NCBI RefSeq assembly: GCF_900103175.1
Contig: NZ_FNLF01000002.1
Coordinates: 4,478,136-4,542,135, forward strand
DNA: 64,000 nt
From: Tsukamurella pulmonis
Lineage (GTDB): Bacteria > Actinomycetota > Actinomycetes > Mycobacteriales > Mycobacteriaceae
Direction: 5' to 3'
The position numbers and the translations under genes were made by a program. Positions 34,340 through 44,020 of this stretch are shown piece by piece. The notes under the pieces were generated by a model. That model did no database searches. It saw only the letters and a program-made list of their open reading frames with translations, and had not been told where the DNA came from. The first letter of the stretch is position 1; each line of letters starts with the position of its first letter.

Positions 34340-35497
34340 TCAGAGCCGGTAGCTCTCGAGTCCCAACCAGCCGGCCATCTCGGCGACGGTCTTCTCCAGC
34401 GCCGCTTCCGATTCCGTGTCCCGACCGCCGGGTTCCCAGGTGGTGGAGTGCACCAGCAGCTCCCCCGCCGCCCGGTCGGCCTTGACGTCGCATCGCGCCA
34501 CGATCCGGTCCCCGAACAGGAAGGGCAGCACGTAGTAGCCGTGCACCCGCTTCTCCTTGGGCGTGTAGATCTCGATGCGGTAGAAGAAGTCGAACAGCGC
34601 CTCGGCGCGCTCGCGCTGCCACACCAGCGGGTCGAACGGGGACAGCAGCGCCCGGGCCGTGATCGCCCTGGGGCGCTTGGCCTCGGCGTGCAGGTAGACG
34701 GCGCCGGGCCACCAGTCGGCTTCCACCGGGATGAGCTCGCCTGCGGCCACGAGCTTCTCGACTGCGGGTGCGGCCTGCGCAGTGGAGAGCCGGAAGTAGT
34801 CGCGCAGGCAGCGCAGGTTCCCGATGCCGTGCGCCTTCGCCGACTGCCGGATCAGCTCGACGTAGGCGTCCTCGTCCGAAACCTCCCGTTCCGCAAGCTC
34901 GCCGAGCACCGCAGAGGTCGGGGCGTAGAGCCGCTCGAACTGACTGGTGCGCCCGGCGCTGGTGACCTCGCCGGCGTGGAAGAGCACCTCGAGCCCCTCC
35001 TTCACCGACGACCAGTTCCAGCCCCAGTGCGTCTTCTCCACCACCTGCTCGTGCTCCAGGTGCGCCTCGAGGGCGCGCGCGGTGAGCGGCGGCAGCGCGG
35101 CGAGTTCGGTGCGCAGCCGGTCGAGCTGGCCGGGGTGGCGGGACTCGTAGCTCGCGAACCGCTGGGTCACCCGGTCCGCAGTCCGACGGTGCCGCAGCAG
35201 CGGCCAGGTCTCGGGTGGCACCAGCGAGGCCTCGTGCGCCCAGGCCTCGACGAGCCGCCGCGGCGCCTTGTCGCGAGCGCGGTCGAGCAGGGCCGTGTCG
35301 TAGTCGCCGAGCCGCGCGAACAGCGGGAGGTACTGGCTGCGGGTGACCACGTTGACGCTGTCGATCTGGATCAGTTTGAGCCGGTCGATCGCCTTCTGGA
35401 CCTGCCGCATCGTCGGGGTGGAGGTGCCGGCGAAGCCCGGCTCGAAGCCCTGGGCCGCGAGGGCGATCCGACGGGCCTGGGGCTGGGTGATCCTCAT
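34340..35497 (-). CDS. AlkZ/YcaQ-like winged-helix DNA glycosylase
   Basis: This 385-residue protein belongs to the HTH_42 (winged helix) family that includes Streptomyces AlkZ and E. coli YcaQ, glycosylases that unhook alkylated bases and interstrand crosslinks. The catalytic Q-phi-D motif typical of YcaQ is present as LIQIDSVNVV (about residue 43), followed by RSQYLPLFARLG. Further blocks such as LLSPFDPLVW and KRVHGYYVLPFLFGDRIVAR are family hallmarks. ATG 35497 overlaps the NUDIX stop by 4 bp, so the two are coupled; together they suggest nucleotide-damage repair. Confidence 0.85.
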   Translation of the reverse strand: MRITQPQARRIALAAQGFEPGFAGTSTPTMRQVQKAIDRLKLIQIDSVNVVTRSQYLPLFARLGDYDTALLDRARDKAPRRLVEAWAHEASLVPPETWPLLRHRRTADRVTQRFASYESRHPGQLDRLRTELAALPPLTARALEAHLEHEQVVEKTHWGWNWSSVKEGLEVLFHAGEVTSAGRTSQFERLYAPTSAVLGELAEREVSDEDAYVELIRQSAKAHGIGNLRCLRDYFRLSTAQAAPAVEKLVAAGELIPVEADWWPGAVYLHAEAKRPRAITARALLSPFDPLVWQRERAEALFDFFYRIEIYTPKEKRVHGYYVLPFLFGDRIVARCDVKADRAAGELLVHSTTWEPGGRDTESEAALEKTVAEMAGWLGLESYRL

Positions 35498-35895
35498 GCG
35501 CGGGCCGCGGCGAGCCGCGGGAAGAGGTACTGCTCGAGCATCGGCGCGATGGTGACGTCGCCGTGGTCGGCGGGGTCGATCCAGCGGGCCTCGGCGATCT
35601 CCGCCGCGACCCGCGGCTCCACGCGCAGCTCGGTGGCGAAGACGGTGGACTCGATATCGGTGTTCGCCTCGTTCGCCGCAGGGCCGCGCCAGGACACCAG
35701 GTGCGAGAGATCGTCCGTGGTCAGCGCGACGCCGAGCTCCTCGTCGACCTCGCGGACCGCGCAGTCGATCGGCGCCTCCCCCGGCTCCAGCTTGCCGCCG
35801 GGCAGCATGAAGGCATCGGTGCCGCGTTTGCGCACCGTGAGCACCCGCCCGGTCTCGTCCCGGAAACACACCGCCGCCACCGTCAGCACGTCCAT
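35494..35895 (-). CDS. NUDIX hydrolase
   Basis: The 133-residue enzyme carries a full Nudix box, GKLEPGEAPIDCAVREVDEELGV, matching GX5EX7REUXEEXGU in pieces G-x5-E and REVDEELG. It should hydrolyse a nucleoside diphosphate-X or damaged nucleotide. The start ATG 35895 lies 7 nt after TAGGGT, fitting a leaderless transcript; a GTG slightly upstream is possible. Being coupled to the AlkZ-like glycosylase, it may sanitise alkylated or oxidised nucleotides, though the substrate is not determined by sequence. Confidence 0.9.
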   Translation of the reverse strand: MDVLTVAAVCFRDETGRVLTVRKRGTDAFMLPGGKLEPGEAPIDCAVREVDEELGVALTTDDLSHLVSWRGPAANEANTDIESTVFATELRVEPRVAAEIAEARWIDPADHGDVTIAPMLEQYLFPRLAAARA

Positions 35896-35948
35896 GCACG
35901 CCACCCTAGCGAGGACCACCGACACGTTCCTCGCTCAGCACTCCGGGA

Positions 35949-37331
35949 TCAGGCCGCACGCAGACCGGCAGCGGGCTCGGCGCGCAGCGAGGTCCTCGCG
36001 GGAAGCCACAGAACCAGGGACAGGACCAACCAGATGAGCGCGAACCCGAACACCGGCACCGCCCAGGGGACGGAGACGACGGAGCGGCCCGCGAACGCGG
36101 GCGAGCCGACGGCGGCCGCCGTGACGGTGAGCGCGACCGGCACGACGGCGAGCACGACACCCGCCAGCGCCAGCTGAAGGGCCTGCCATCCGTACCACGC
36201 CGTCACCTGACGCCGCGGCATACCCGCCACCCGCAGCAGTGCCTGCTCACGATCGCGGTCACGGGACGCGAGCGCGATCACCGCGGCCGACGTGACCAGG
36301 AGCACCACACTGATGAGGCCGGCCAGGACGAGTGTGTCGGTGAGGTTCGTCGCCGTGGCGTCGCCCCTCGCGGTGACGACCGCCGCTGTCGACTCGACCG
36401 AAGCGAGCATGACGCCGATGCCGCCGACACCGGCTGCCAACGGTGCGACGGTGTTCGCGCTCGTACCGGCACGCGCAACGGCGGCCGCGGCCGCGAGCGA
36501 ACCGATGACGCTACCCACGCAGGCGGCCGCGTGACCGAACCCCATCAGAATCACCGGCACGACCAACGGGCCGAGGACGTACACCGCCGCGACCGCACAG
36601 AGACCGGTGTAGAGGGACAGATTGAACAGCGCCGCCACGCCCGTGTCCGGACCTACCGACGAGGCGGCGAGAATCATCCCGAGCGCGGCGACGAGCAGAA
36701 GCGCACCCGCCGGCACTCGCCACCACCCGTCTCGGCGGGGAGTGACCCCGGTCGAGCGGAAGACGACGATCGCGCGGGTCCGCGCGCCTCGCCGAGCAGG
36801 GCCGACCGCCCCGAGTAGGCAGGTCAGGACACCGACGGCCAGGGACAGGAACCAGGCGAACGGGGACGGAGGCAGAGTCGGCGCCGCGAATCCCGGCGCC
36901 GCCATCTCGTTGAACATCGGCACGGCGAAGTAGGCGGCGACGAGCGCAGCGAACGAGCCGGGGACCGCACCGATCAGGGCAGCGGTGGCGACGAGCGCCC
37001 AGATCCCGTGCCGTACATCACGGGGACTCGCGCCGACCAGCCTCCACTGGGCAAAGGTGCGCCTGGTGGCTTCGACCGTGGCATTGCCGACGACGGTGAG
37101 GGCGAACACCCCCAACGCGGCGACCACGACGTAGATCGTCTGCGCGACGATGGTGAACTCGGAGACCGCGCGCCCCTGCGCCTCGACCGCGGCGACGAAG
37201 CGGGGGTCGCGGGCCCACGCGAACTGGGTCGCGCACAGGCCGACCAGCGCCGTGATCATCGCGATGGTGGTGATCGCCGGCCACCAACCGCGAGCGTCGG
37301 CGAGAAGGATGCGCAGCCCGTACCTATACAC
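35949..37331 (-). CDS. FtsX/MacB-like ABC transporter permease
   Basis: The 460-residue protein has about eight TM helices, including the FtsX-type triplets at both ends and the extracytoplasmic segment after the first TM (about 45-80). GTG 37331 is taken as start: it has GAGG 9 nt upstream and overlaps the ATPase stop by 8 bp, whereas a TTG 45 bp further up lies deep in the ATPase gene. With its ATPase it probably forms an exporter or mechanotransducing complex. No substrate is evident, and no two-component genes adjoin as in bacitracin-type modules. Confidence 0.8.
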   Translation of the reverse strand: MYRYGLRILLADARGWWPAITTIAMITALVGLCATQFAWARDPRFVAAVEAQGRAVSEFTIVAQTIYVVVAALGVFALTVVGNATVEATRRTFAQWRLVGASPRDVRHGIWALVATAALIGAVPGSFAALVAAYFAVPMFNEMAAPGFAAPTLPPSPFAWFLSLAVGVLTCLLGAVGPARRGARTRAIVVFRSTGVTPRRDGWWRVPAGALLLVAALGMILAASSVGPDTGVAALFNLSLYTGLCAVAAVYVLGPLVVPVILMGFGHAAACVGSVIGSLAAAAAVARAGTSANTVAPLAAGVGGIGVMLASVESTAAVVTARGDATATNLTDTLVLAGLISVVLLVTSAAVIALASRDRDREQALLRVAGMPRRQVTAWYGWQALQLALAGVVLAVVPVALTVTAAAVGSPAFAGRSVVSVPWAVPVFGFALIWLVLSLVLWLPARTSLRAEPAAGLRAA

Positions 37332-38112
37332 GACGGTTGCCCTCGAATCGCGCTGAGAGAACTGTGATCTCGTCAACCGAGAGGCGTCCCGCGACGTGCT
37401 CGATCGCCCCGTCGCGCAGGAACACTACGCGATCGGCCAGCGCAGCGGACTCGACGTCGTGAGTGACCATGACGACGGAGCATCCCCGGCCTGCCAGGTC
37501 CCGCAGAACACGCAGCACCACACCGGTGTTCACGGTATCGAGGGCGCCGGTGGGCTCGTCCGCGAAGATCACCGACGGCTCCGCCAGGAGCGCACGGCAC
37601 AGCGCCACCCGCTGCTGTTCGCCGCCCGAGAGTGCGGCCGCCTTCTCCCGCCTCTTCTCGAGCAGGCCGAACCGCGACAGCGTCTCGCCCAGCGCGGTAC
37701 TGCTGACGGGTCGCCGCGCGAGCACCTGCGGCAGTCGGAGATTCTCTTCGACCGTGAGGTAGTCGATCAGGTTGTACTGCTGGAAGACGAAGCCGACCGA
37801 GGGCCGCAGGAACCGCGTACGCCTCTCCTCACTCAGCGCGTACACATCGACGCCCCCGATGAGTACACGCCCTTCGTCGGGGCGGTCGAGGCCGCTCAGG
37901 CAGTAGAGCAGCGAGGTCTTCCCCGCGCCGCTCGGGCCGACGATCGCGGTCAGGCCGCCGCCCCGTACCGCGAGCGAACAGCCACGCAGGACGGGCGTCT
38001 GTTGCCGGTTTCCCGACGGGAAGGTCACGACCCCTTCCGCGCGGATCTCCGGAACCGCCGCGACGTCCTCGGCCGCAGGGGCCGTGGTGGGCAATCTGGA
38101 ACGGAACCTCAT
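37324..38112 (-). CDS. MacB/LolD-type ABC transporter ATPase
   Basis: The ~262-residue nucleotide-binding protein has Walker [11 protein letters not shown]-loop FVFQQYNLI, signature LSGGEQQRV and Walker [13 protein letters not shown] with the switch MVTHD. The segment [22 protein letters not shown] is typical of the MacB/LolD group that works with FtsX-type permeases. ATG 38112 is preceded closely by GGGAG; a GTG at 38169 would add 19 residues, so the start is uncertain. It is translationally linked to the permease (8-bp overlap). Confidence 0.87.
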   Translation of the reverse strand: MRFRSRLPTTAPAAEDVAAVPEIRAEGVVTFPSGNRQQTPVLRGCSLAVRGGGLTAIVGPSGAGKTSLLYCLSGLDRPDEGRVLIGGVDVYALSEERRTRFLRPSVGFVFQQYNLIDYLTVEENLRLPQVLARRPVSSTALGETLSRFGLLEKRREKAAALSGGEQQRVALCRALLAEPSVIFADEPTGALDTVNTGVVLRVLRDLAGRGCSVVMVTHDVESAALADRVVFLRDGAIEHVAGRLSVDEITVLSARFEGNRRV

Positions 38113-38214
38113 GCTCCCATCTGACGCCACAGTAGCGGGCCGGTCGATCGCGATATCACCCGTTTCCACGGTAGGGCCTGCACTACCCCCGCGGACGTCC
38201 AGCCGGTCGTGTCC

Positions 38215-39603
38215 TCAGCACTCCGGCACGTTGACGGCGAGGCCGCCGAGGGAGGTCTCCTTGTACTTCGACAGCATGTCGGCGCCGGTCTGGCGCATGG
38301 TCTCGATGGCCTGATCCAGGGAGACGCGGTGCGTGCCGTCGCCGTGCAGGGCGATGCGGGCGGCGTTGACGGCCTTCACGGACGCGATGGCGTTGCGCTC
38401 GATGCAGGGGATCTGCACGAGCCCGCCGATCGGATCGCAGGTCAGGCCCAGGTTGTGCTCGATGCCGATCTCGGCGGCGTTCTCCACCTGCGCCGCGCTC
38501 GCGCCCATGACCTGCGCGAGCGCGCCGGCCGCCATGGAGCAGGCGGAGCCGACCTCGCCCTGGCAGCCCACCTCGGCGCCGGAGATGGAGGCGCGCCGCT
38601 TGTAGAGCACGGCGATCGCGGCGGCGGTGAGCAGGTAGTCGCACACCGTTTCCTCGCGCCGCTCGGCGAGGTGCGGCCGGAACTTCAGGGCGTAGTACAG
38701 CACTGACGGCACGATCCCGGCCGCGCCGTTCGTGGGCGCGGTGACGATCCGCCCGCCGCACGCGTTCTCCTCGTTGACGGCCATCGCCGCGACGTTGAGC
38801 CAGTCCATGGCATCGGCACCGTCGGAATCGACGAGCCGCCGGTAGAGGCCCGGCGCGCGCCGCTTGACCCCGAGCCCGCCGGGCAGCATGCCCTCGCCGC
38901 GGAAGCCCCGCTCGATGCAGGCCTCCATGACCTCCCAGATGTGCAGCAGCCCGGCACGCACCTCGCGCTCGGCCACCTCCGGCGTCTCGCCGGTCCGGGC
39001 GCCGCGGAGCGCGATCTCGTTCTCCAGCATCAGCTCCGGCACCGTCTTACCGGTGCGCGGGCAGGTCTCGAGCAGGTCGGCGGCGGTCTCGAAGTCGTGC
39101 GGTACGCGGGAGGTGCCGGCGAGCGGATTCACCGTCTCCGCACCGGATTCGCGCTCGACGAAGCCGCCGCCCACGGAGTAGTAGACCGCCTCGTGCTCGG
39201 TGCCGTCGGCGAGCTCGGCGCTGAACCGGATGCCGTTGGTGTGCCGGGGCAGCACCGTCAGCGGGTGCAGCACGATCTGCTCTGCGCTCAGCGGCACCTC
39301 GTCGCGATCGCTGACGAGCACGGTGCCGGTCGCCTCGATCTCGGCGCTGCGCTTGGCGACGTCATCGGGATCGACGGTCTCCGGCCGGTTGCCCTCCAGC
39401 CCCAGCAGCACGGCCGCGAAGGTGCCGTGGCCGCGCCCGGTGGCGGCGAGCGAGCCGTACAGGTCGACGCGCACCGTGCGCACCGTCGACCCCAGGGCCC
39501 GCAGCTCGTCCGCGAAGTCGGCCCCCGCCCGCATGGGCCCGACGGTGTGCGAACTCGACGGGCCGATGCCCACCGAGAACAGCTCGAACACACTGATCGT
39601 CAC
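38215..39603 (-). CDS. sdaA: L-serine dehydratase (iron-sulfur, single chain)
   Basis: This enzyme converts L-serine to pyruvate and ammonia using a 4Fe-4S cluster. Residues 5-24 ([19 protein letters not shown] region) match the N-terminal signature of SdaA. The catalytic domain holds cysteines in [10 protein letters not shown] and [14 protein letters not shown] for the cluster. The 462-residue length suits the one-chain form in which beta and alpha domains are fused. GTG 39603 (VTISVFEL) agrees with the M. tuberculosis SdaA start. It diverges from the cyclase gene with only 31 bp between them, so their promoters overlap. Confidence 0.95.
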   Translation of the reverse strand: MTISVFELFSVGIGPSSSHTVGPMRAGADFADELRALGSTVRTVRVDLYGSLAATGRGHGTFAAVLLGLEGNRPETVDPDDVAKRSAEIEATGTVLVSDRDEVPLSAEQIVLHPLTVLPRHTNGIRFSAELADGTEHEAVYYSVGGGFVERESGAETVNPLAGTSRVPHDFETAADLLETCPRTGKTVPELMLENEIALRGARTGETPEVAEREVRAGLLHIWEVMEACIERGFRGEGMLPGGLGVKRRAPGLYRRLVDSDGADAMDWLNVAAMAVNEENACGGRIVTAPTNGAAGIVPSVLYYALKFRPHLAERREETVCDYLLTAAAIAVLYKRRASISGAEVGCQGEVGSACSMAAGALAQVMGASAAQVENAAEIGIEHNLGLTCDPIGGLVQIPCIERNAIASVKAVNAARIALHGDGTHRVSLDQAIETMRQTGADMLSKYKETSLGGLAVNVPEC

Positions 39604-39634
39604 CTCTTCAGCGTAAGCCCCATACAGTGGTCTC

Positions 39635-40729
39635 ATGGGCGACGCCGAAGATCTGGACATCGACGGCCTGCTCCTGCCGGGCGAACGCGAGTACACCTTC
39701 CGCGAGCTCGCGGAGCTGGGCGGCGTCGATGTGGAGGACCTGCGCGTCTGGTGGACGTCCGCGGGCTTCGCGGACCTGCGCGACGACGATCAGAAGGCGT
39801 TCACGCGCGACGACGTCGCGCTGGTGCAGGACCTCGCCGAGCTGTTCTCGCTGGACGTCATCGACCGGGAAGCCGTGCTGCCGGGGGCGCAGTCCCTCGG
39901 GCAGGCGATGTACCGCCTCGCGGAGTGGCAGGCCGGGATCGTCAAGACCCACCTCGACAACGCCCACGACGCGGGCGTGCAGGATCCGTCGGCGGGCGTG
40001 GCCCGCGTGATCGACAAGATGGAGAACCTGCAGGCCCACGTGTGGCGGCGGCACCTGTCCACTGCCACGCAGCGCCTGGTCACGCACGACTCGTCGGACG
40101 CGTTGACCGCCAAGATCGCGGTGGGCTTCGCCGACATGGTCGGCTACACGCGCCTGTCCCGCGGCCTCGCGGTCGAAGAGCTGAACACCCTCGTCGCGAC
40201 GTTCGAGGCCCGGATGCAGGCCGTGATCTACGGCGGCGGCGGATGGATCATCAAGGGCGTCGGCGACGAAGTGATGTTCGCGGCCGAGGATCCCGGGGCG
40301 GCGGCCCGGATCGCGCTCGAGCTGCAGGAGCCGCACGACTACCCCGAGCTGGACGCGATCGAGATCGAGTTCCCGCAGCTGCGGGTGGGCCTGGCGTACG
40401 GCGAGGTGCTGCAGCGCTACGGGGATCTGTTCGGCAGCGTGGTGAACCTCGCGGCCCGGCTGACCAGCGCGGCGCGGCCGGGGACGGTGCTCATCGACGA
40501 CAACTTCACCCAGGCGATCGCGGACGAGCCGGGCCTGGAGACCCGCAGCCTGCGCGCCTACCGGGCCCGCGGCTTCCGCGCCGTGCACCCGCACCTGCTG
40601 CGGTACGACAAGGACACCCGCGCAGCCAAGGAGGCCGAGGCCGCCGAGGCGGCGCAGGAGGCGGAGACCGCCCACGAAGCGGAAGCGGCCGTTGATGCGC
40701 GGACCGGCGAGCAGACCGAGGAGTCGTAG
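39635..40729 (+). CDS. Class III adenylate cyclase, Rv1264-type
   Basis: The 364-residue protein joins an N-terminal helical regulatory domain (about 1-150), as in the pH-sensing cyclase Rv1264 of M. tuberculosis, to a class III catalytic domain. Catalytic residues are all present: metal-binding Asp167 (GFADMVGYT) and Asp211 (KGVGDEV), adenine-selecting Lys207 and Asp264 (YGDLFG), and transition-state Asn271 and Arg275 (NLAAR). It should make cAMP from ATP as a dimer. The C-terminus has an acidic Ala/Glu tail ([12 protein letters not shown]). ATG 39635 follows TACAGT by 6 nt, a leaderless arrangement. Confidence 0.92.
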   Translation: MGDAEDLDIDGLLLPGEREYTFRELAELGGVDVEDLRVWWTSAGFADLRDDDQKAFTRDDVALVQDLAELFSLDVIDREAVLPGAQSLGQAMYRLAEWQAGIVKTHLDNAHDAGVQDPSAGVARVIDKMENLQAHVWRRHLSTATQRLVTHDSSDALTAKIAVGFADMVGYTRLSRGLAVEELNTLVATFEARMQAVIYGGGGWIIKGVGDEVMFAAEDPGAAARIALELQEPHDYPELDAIEIEFPQLRVGLAYGEVLQRYGDLFGSVVNLAARLTSAARPGTVLIDDNFTQAIADEPGLETRSLRAYRARGFRAVHPHLLRYDKDTRAAKEAEAAEAAQEAETAHEAEAAVDARTGEQTEES

Positions 40730-40789
40730 CCGCGGCGAGCGCGGTCGAGAATCACACGGTTACGTCGGGGACGGGCCGCACCGCGCCGG

Positions 40790-41107
40790 TCAGGCCGCGG
40801 CGAGCGCCACCGGGCGGGTGCGCGCGCCGAGCAGCTCGCGGTGCACGCCGCCGACGAACTCGATCAGCGAGCCGCCGAGGGCGTCGCAGATGCTGCCGAG
40901 CACCTCGGACGAGGCCTCCTTGCGGCCGCGCTCCACCTCGGAGAGGTACTGCGTGGAGACACCGGCGTCCCGCGCGACCTCGGCGAGCGTGCGGCCCTGA
41001 CGGGTGCGCTCCTGCCGCAGGACGCGGCCGAACACCTCGCGCAGCAGCGGGGGGCGCTCGGCCTCGACCTGCTCGTGCGTCTCGATGCTCGCCACCCCGC
41101 TCGTCAT
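40790..41107 (-). CDS. XRE-family regulator, ClgR-like
   Basis: This 105-residue DNA-binding protein has a helix-turn-helix of the Cro/CI type at about residues 30-75 ([20 protein letters not shown], then [21 protein letters not shown]). The [11 protein letters not shown] block closely resembles ClgR, the activator of clp protease and other stress genes in actinobacteria. The C-terminal AAA-like end (PVALAAA) also recalls ClgR, whose alanine tail makes it a ClpP substrate. ATG 41107 lies 7 nt after TAGGGT. Since several ClgR-like proteins exist, I leave out the symbol. Confidence 0.82.
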   Translation of the reverse strand: MTSGVASIETHEQVEAERPPLLREVFGRVLRQERTRQGRTLAEVARDAGVSTQYLSEVERGRKEASSEVLGSICDALGGSLIEFVGGVHRELLGARTRPVALAAA

Positions 41108-41117
41108 ACGCACGACC

Positions 41118-42542
41118 CTATCCGACGGTGCGCCCGGGCGGCGGAGCGTTCACGGTGGGCGTAACCGGCGCGTCGCCGCCTGCGACCGCGACCTCGCCGC
41201 CCGCGACCGCGACCTCGCCTCCCGCGACGTCGTCCCCGTCGGCCTCGACCTCGCCGTCGTCCTCGTCCTCGTCCTCGTCGCGCAGCGGGTGCTCCAGCTC
41301 GTCCTGCGGCATCCGCGCCGCGAGGATCGCGACCACGGCGAGCGGGATCGGGATGAGCGCGGCCAGCGCGAACGTGGCGGTCAGCCCGATCGCCTGGCTG
41401 ACCGGCCCGGCCAGCGCGAAGGACAGCGGCATGAACACCAGCGAGACGAAGAAGTCCAGGCTGGAGACGCGGCCCAGCAGCCGGCGCGGCACGCGCCGCT
41501 GCAGCAGCGTCCCCCAGATGACCACCGGCGCCTCGAACAGCACACCCAGCACGAAGCCCGCGATCACCATGGGCCACACGCTCTCGGCGATGCCGAAGAC
41601 CAGCATGGGCAGGGACGCGATCCCCCAGATGCCTATCATCACCGTGAGGTAGCGCCGCGGCATCGTCCGCGCGGCCATGAACAGCGCGCCCACCACACCG
41701 CCGAAGCCGTAGGCCGCCAGGATCATCGAGTGCTCGCTCGCGGCGCCGTGGGCCTGGTCCTTGATCGCGAAGGGCAGCAGGACGTCGATCGGCCCGACGG
41801 TCACGAGCACCATCAGGCTGGCGAACAGCAGCGACGCGAGCAGCCAGGGCGTGCGCCGCACGTACTGCACGCCCTCCCACAGCTCGCGCAGGGGCGAGCC
41901 GGGCTGATCGGCGTCGGCACCGTCGGCCTGCGGGACCCGGATCCGCACCACCCAGAGCGCGGCGACGAGGCAGATCGCGCCCGCGACGAGCAGCGCGGCG
42001 CCGGGGTCGGCGACGGCAATGATCCACGCCGCGATCGCCGGGCCGACGGCCATCGCGGCGGCCGGGCGGACCGCGGACTCGTAGCCGTTGACGGCCAGGA
42101 GCTCGCCGGGCGGCACGAGCCGCGGGACCAGCGCGGAGTAGGCGGGGAAGTAGAAGCCCGACACCAGGCCCAGCGCCAGCGAGCCGGCCATGAGGACCGG
42201 CAGGGTGATGGCGCCGGTGATCACCAGGGCGCCGATGCCGCCGATCACCGCGACCTTGAGCAGTTCGAGCACGAACAGGATGCGCTGCTGCGAGACCCGG
42301 TCCGCCAGCACGCCGCCCGCGAGGGTGGAGACGAGCAGGCCGATCGAGGCGGCGCCGGAGACCAGCGAGACGCTGGTGGCGGAGCCGCCCATGTGGATCA
42401 CCTGCCACACCACGGAGACCAGCCACATGCCGTCGGTGGTCAGGGCGCAGAGCAGGGTCACGAACAGCAGGCGGTAGTCCCGGCGCAGCAGCGGGCGCAG
42501 CATGCGGGGTACGCGCCAGCGGGGGCCGAGGTCGGTATGCAC
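41118..42542 (-). CDS. MFS transporter (DHA3/MFS_3-like efflux)
   Basis: The 474-residue protein has about twelve TM helices and the cytosolic loop [14 protein letters not shown] (motif A-like), resembling the drug:H+ antiporter-3 group that includes Tap-like efflux pumps and siderophore exporters. The last ~55 residues form an acidic tail ([10 protein letters not shown]) then GGEVAVA repeats, outside the transport core. The start GTG 42542 is weakly supported; ATG 42503 is an alternative. It diverges from another MFS gene across an 86-bp region with repeated half-sites. Confidence 0.85.
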   Translation of the reverse strand: MHTDLGPRWRVPRMLRPLLRRDYRLLFVTLLCALTTDGMWLVSVVWQVIHMGGSATSVSLVSGAASIGLLVSTLAGGVLADRVSQQRILFVLELLKVAVIGGIGALVITGAITLPVLMAGSLALGLVSGFYFPAYSALVPRLVPPGELLAVNGYESAVRPAAAMAVGPAIAAWIIAVADPGAALLVAGAICLVAALWVVRIRVPQADGADADQPGSPLRELWEGVQYVRRTPWLLASLLFASLMVLVTVGPIDVLLPFAIKDQAHGAASEHSMILAAYGFGGVVGALFMAARTMPRRYLTVMIGIWGIASLPMLVFGIAESVWPMVIAGFVLGVLFEAPVVIWGTLLQRRVPRRLLGRVSSLDFFVSLVFMPLSFALAGPVSQAIGLTATFALAALIPIPLAVVAILAARMPQDELEHPLRDEDEDEDDGEVEADGDDVAGGEVAVAGGEVAVAGGDAPVTPTVNAPPPGRTVG

Positions 42543-42573
42543 CTTTTCACGATGCCGCCGCGGGCAGCCGTGA

Positions 42574-42621
42574 TCAACCGGTTTTTTCGGTTGACCTCAA
42601 CCATGGTCGACGTATTAGCGT
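42574..42621 (+). promoter_or_regulatory. Promoter with three alternating TCAACC/GGTTGA half-sites between MFS genes
   Basis: TCAACCG (42574-42580), its complement CGGTTGA (42588-42594) and TCAACC (42597-42602) give two overlapping inverted repeats. TTGACC (42591-42596) and TATTAG (42613-42618), 16 nt apart, or the hexamer TAGCGT (42616-42621), provide the promoter of the rightward MFS gene, whose ATG follows at 42629. A repressor bound here would block it. No adjacent regulator is an obvious partner. Confidence 0.5.
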
Positions 42622-42628
42622 CGCCGCC

Positions 42629-44002
42629 ATGACCGTCGACGAGGACCTGCAGGCACCTCCCGATCGGGGCCGGCTCCGCTGGTTCCTGATCGGGTCCGTC
42701 GCGCTGATCTCCTTCTCCGCCTTCGAATCCCTCGCCGTGGGCACCGTCCTGCCGCGCGCGGCGGCGGAGTTCGGCGCGACCGCCGAGTACTCGGTGGCCT
42801 TCGGCGCCGCCTTCGCGGCGATGATCGTCGCCATCGCCTGGGTCGGGCCGTGGGTCGATCGCAGTGGCGTGAAACCGCCCCTGATCGCGGGCGCGCTGCT
42901 GTTCGCCGCGGGGCTGGTGATCGTCGGTACGGCACCGGGCATGACCGTCCTCGCGCTCGGCCGCGGCGTGCAGGGCCTGGGCTCCGGCCTGATCAGCGTG
43001 GTGCTCTACGCCATGGTGGGCCGGCTGGTCCCGCCGGACGGGCGGCCGCGGGTCTTCGCCGCCTACTCGACGGCGTGGGTCGTGCCGTCGCTGATCGGGC
43101 CGGCCGTCGCCGGCCTCGCGGCCGACACCGTGGGCTGGCGCTGGGTCTTCCTGGGGCTGGCCGGGCCCTCGCTGCTCGCCCTCGTCGCGACGCTGCGGGC
43201 CACCGCCGGGCTCGACGAGGCGCCGTACCGCAACGACGGTCCGCCGAACCGCGGGCTCCTGTTCGCCGCGCTCACAGCGGGTATCGCGATCGCCGTCGCC
43301 CAGTTCGCGGCGCCGCGCGGGGATGCCGGACTGCTCGCGGTGGCCGCTCTCGCGCTGGTGATCGCGGTGCTCGCCGTGCGCCGGATGCTGCCCGCCGGAT
43401 CGCTCACGGGCCGCCCCGGCATCCCACGCCTGATCCTGGCGAGCCTGCTGATGGCGGGCGCCTTCTTCGCGGCCGAGATCTACGTTCCGCTCTATCTCGT
43501 GCACGTCGACGGGCTCTCCCCCTTCGGCGCCGGCTCGGTGATGACGGGCGCGGCGCTGCTGTGGGCGCTGGCGTCGCAGATCCAGGCGCGGATCCCCGCG
43601 TCGGGTCCGGTGCGCGAGCGCTTGCCGCTCATCGGCTCCGGCCTGCTCACCCTCGCCCTGACGACGGTGGCGGCGGCGTTCGCCCTCGACGCCCCGTGGC
43701 CGGTGATCTTCGCGGCCTGGGCGGTCGGCGGTTTCGGCATGGGCCTGACCTACCCGACGCTCTCGATCCTCGTGCTCGCCCGCAGCGCGGACGACGAGCA
43801 GGGCGCGAACTCCAGCGCCCTCAAGCTCTCCGACGCCGTGGGCACGGCTCTCGCGATCGCCTGCGCGGGGGCGGTCTTCGCGCAGGTCCTCGTCCGGGGG
43901 CACACCGGATTCGCGATCACCCTGCTGGTACCGATCGCGTCCGGAGCGGCCACCGTACTCGTCACCTCCCGGTTGACCGGCGGGCGATCGGCCGAGCACT
44001 GA
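42629..44002 (+). CDS. MFS transporter (multidrug efflux-like)
   Basis: The 457-residue membrane protein shows 12-14 TM helices. The N-terminal half carries a motif A-like loop WVGPWVDRSGVKPPL and the motif ALGRGVQGLGSGLISVVLYAMVG, typical of drug:H+ antiporters (motif C region GPAVAGL). An acidic residue in TM1 (FESLAVGTVLPRAA) fits proton coupling. The ATG 42629 is 7 nt downstream of TAGCGT, so the message is likely leaderless. The substrate is unknown. It is separated from the convergent LysR gene by 18 bp. Confidence 0.87.
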   Translation: MTVDEDLQAPPDRGRLRWFLIGSVALISFSAFESLAVGTVLPRAAAEFGATAEYSVAFGAAFAAMIVAIAWVGPWVDRSGVKPPLIAGALLFAAGLVIVGTAPGMTVLALGRGVQGLGSGLISVVLYAMVGRLVPPDGRPRVFAAYSTAWVVPSLIGPAVAGLAADTVGWRWVFLGLAGPSLLALVATLRATAGLDEAPYRNDGPPNRGLLFAALTAGIAIAVAQFAAPRGDAGLLAVAALALVIAVLAVRRMLPAGSLTGRPGIPRLILASLLMAGAFFAAEIYVPLYLVHVDGLSPFGAGSVMTGAALLWALASQIQARIPASGPVRERLPLIGSGLLTLALTTVAAAFALDAPWPVIFAAWAVGGFGMGLTYPTLSILVLARSADDEQGANSSALKLSDAVGTALAIACAGAVFAQVLVRGHTGFAITLLVPIASGAATVLVTSRLTGGRSAEH

Positions 44003-44020
44003 GGGCGATCCGGCACGCGC

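Noticed and set aside
35497-35899. Fusion of the glycosylase with the NUDIX frame into one 519-residue protein
   Set aside because: The upstream part is out of frame with the real NUDIX gene and lacks motifs. The ATGA overlap marks two separate genes.
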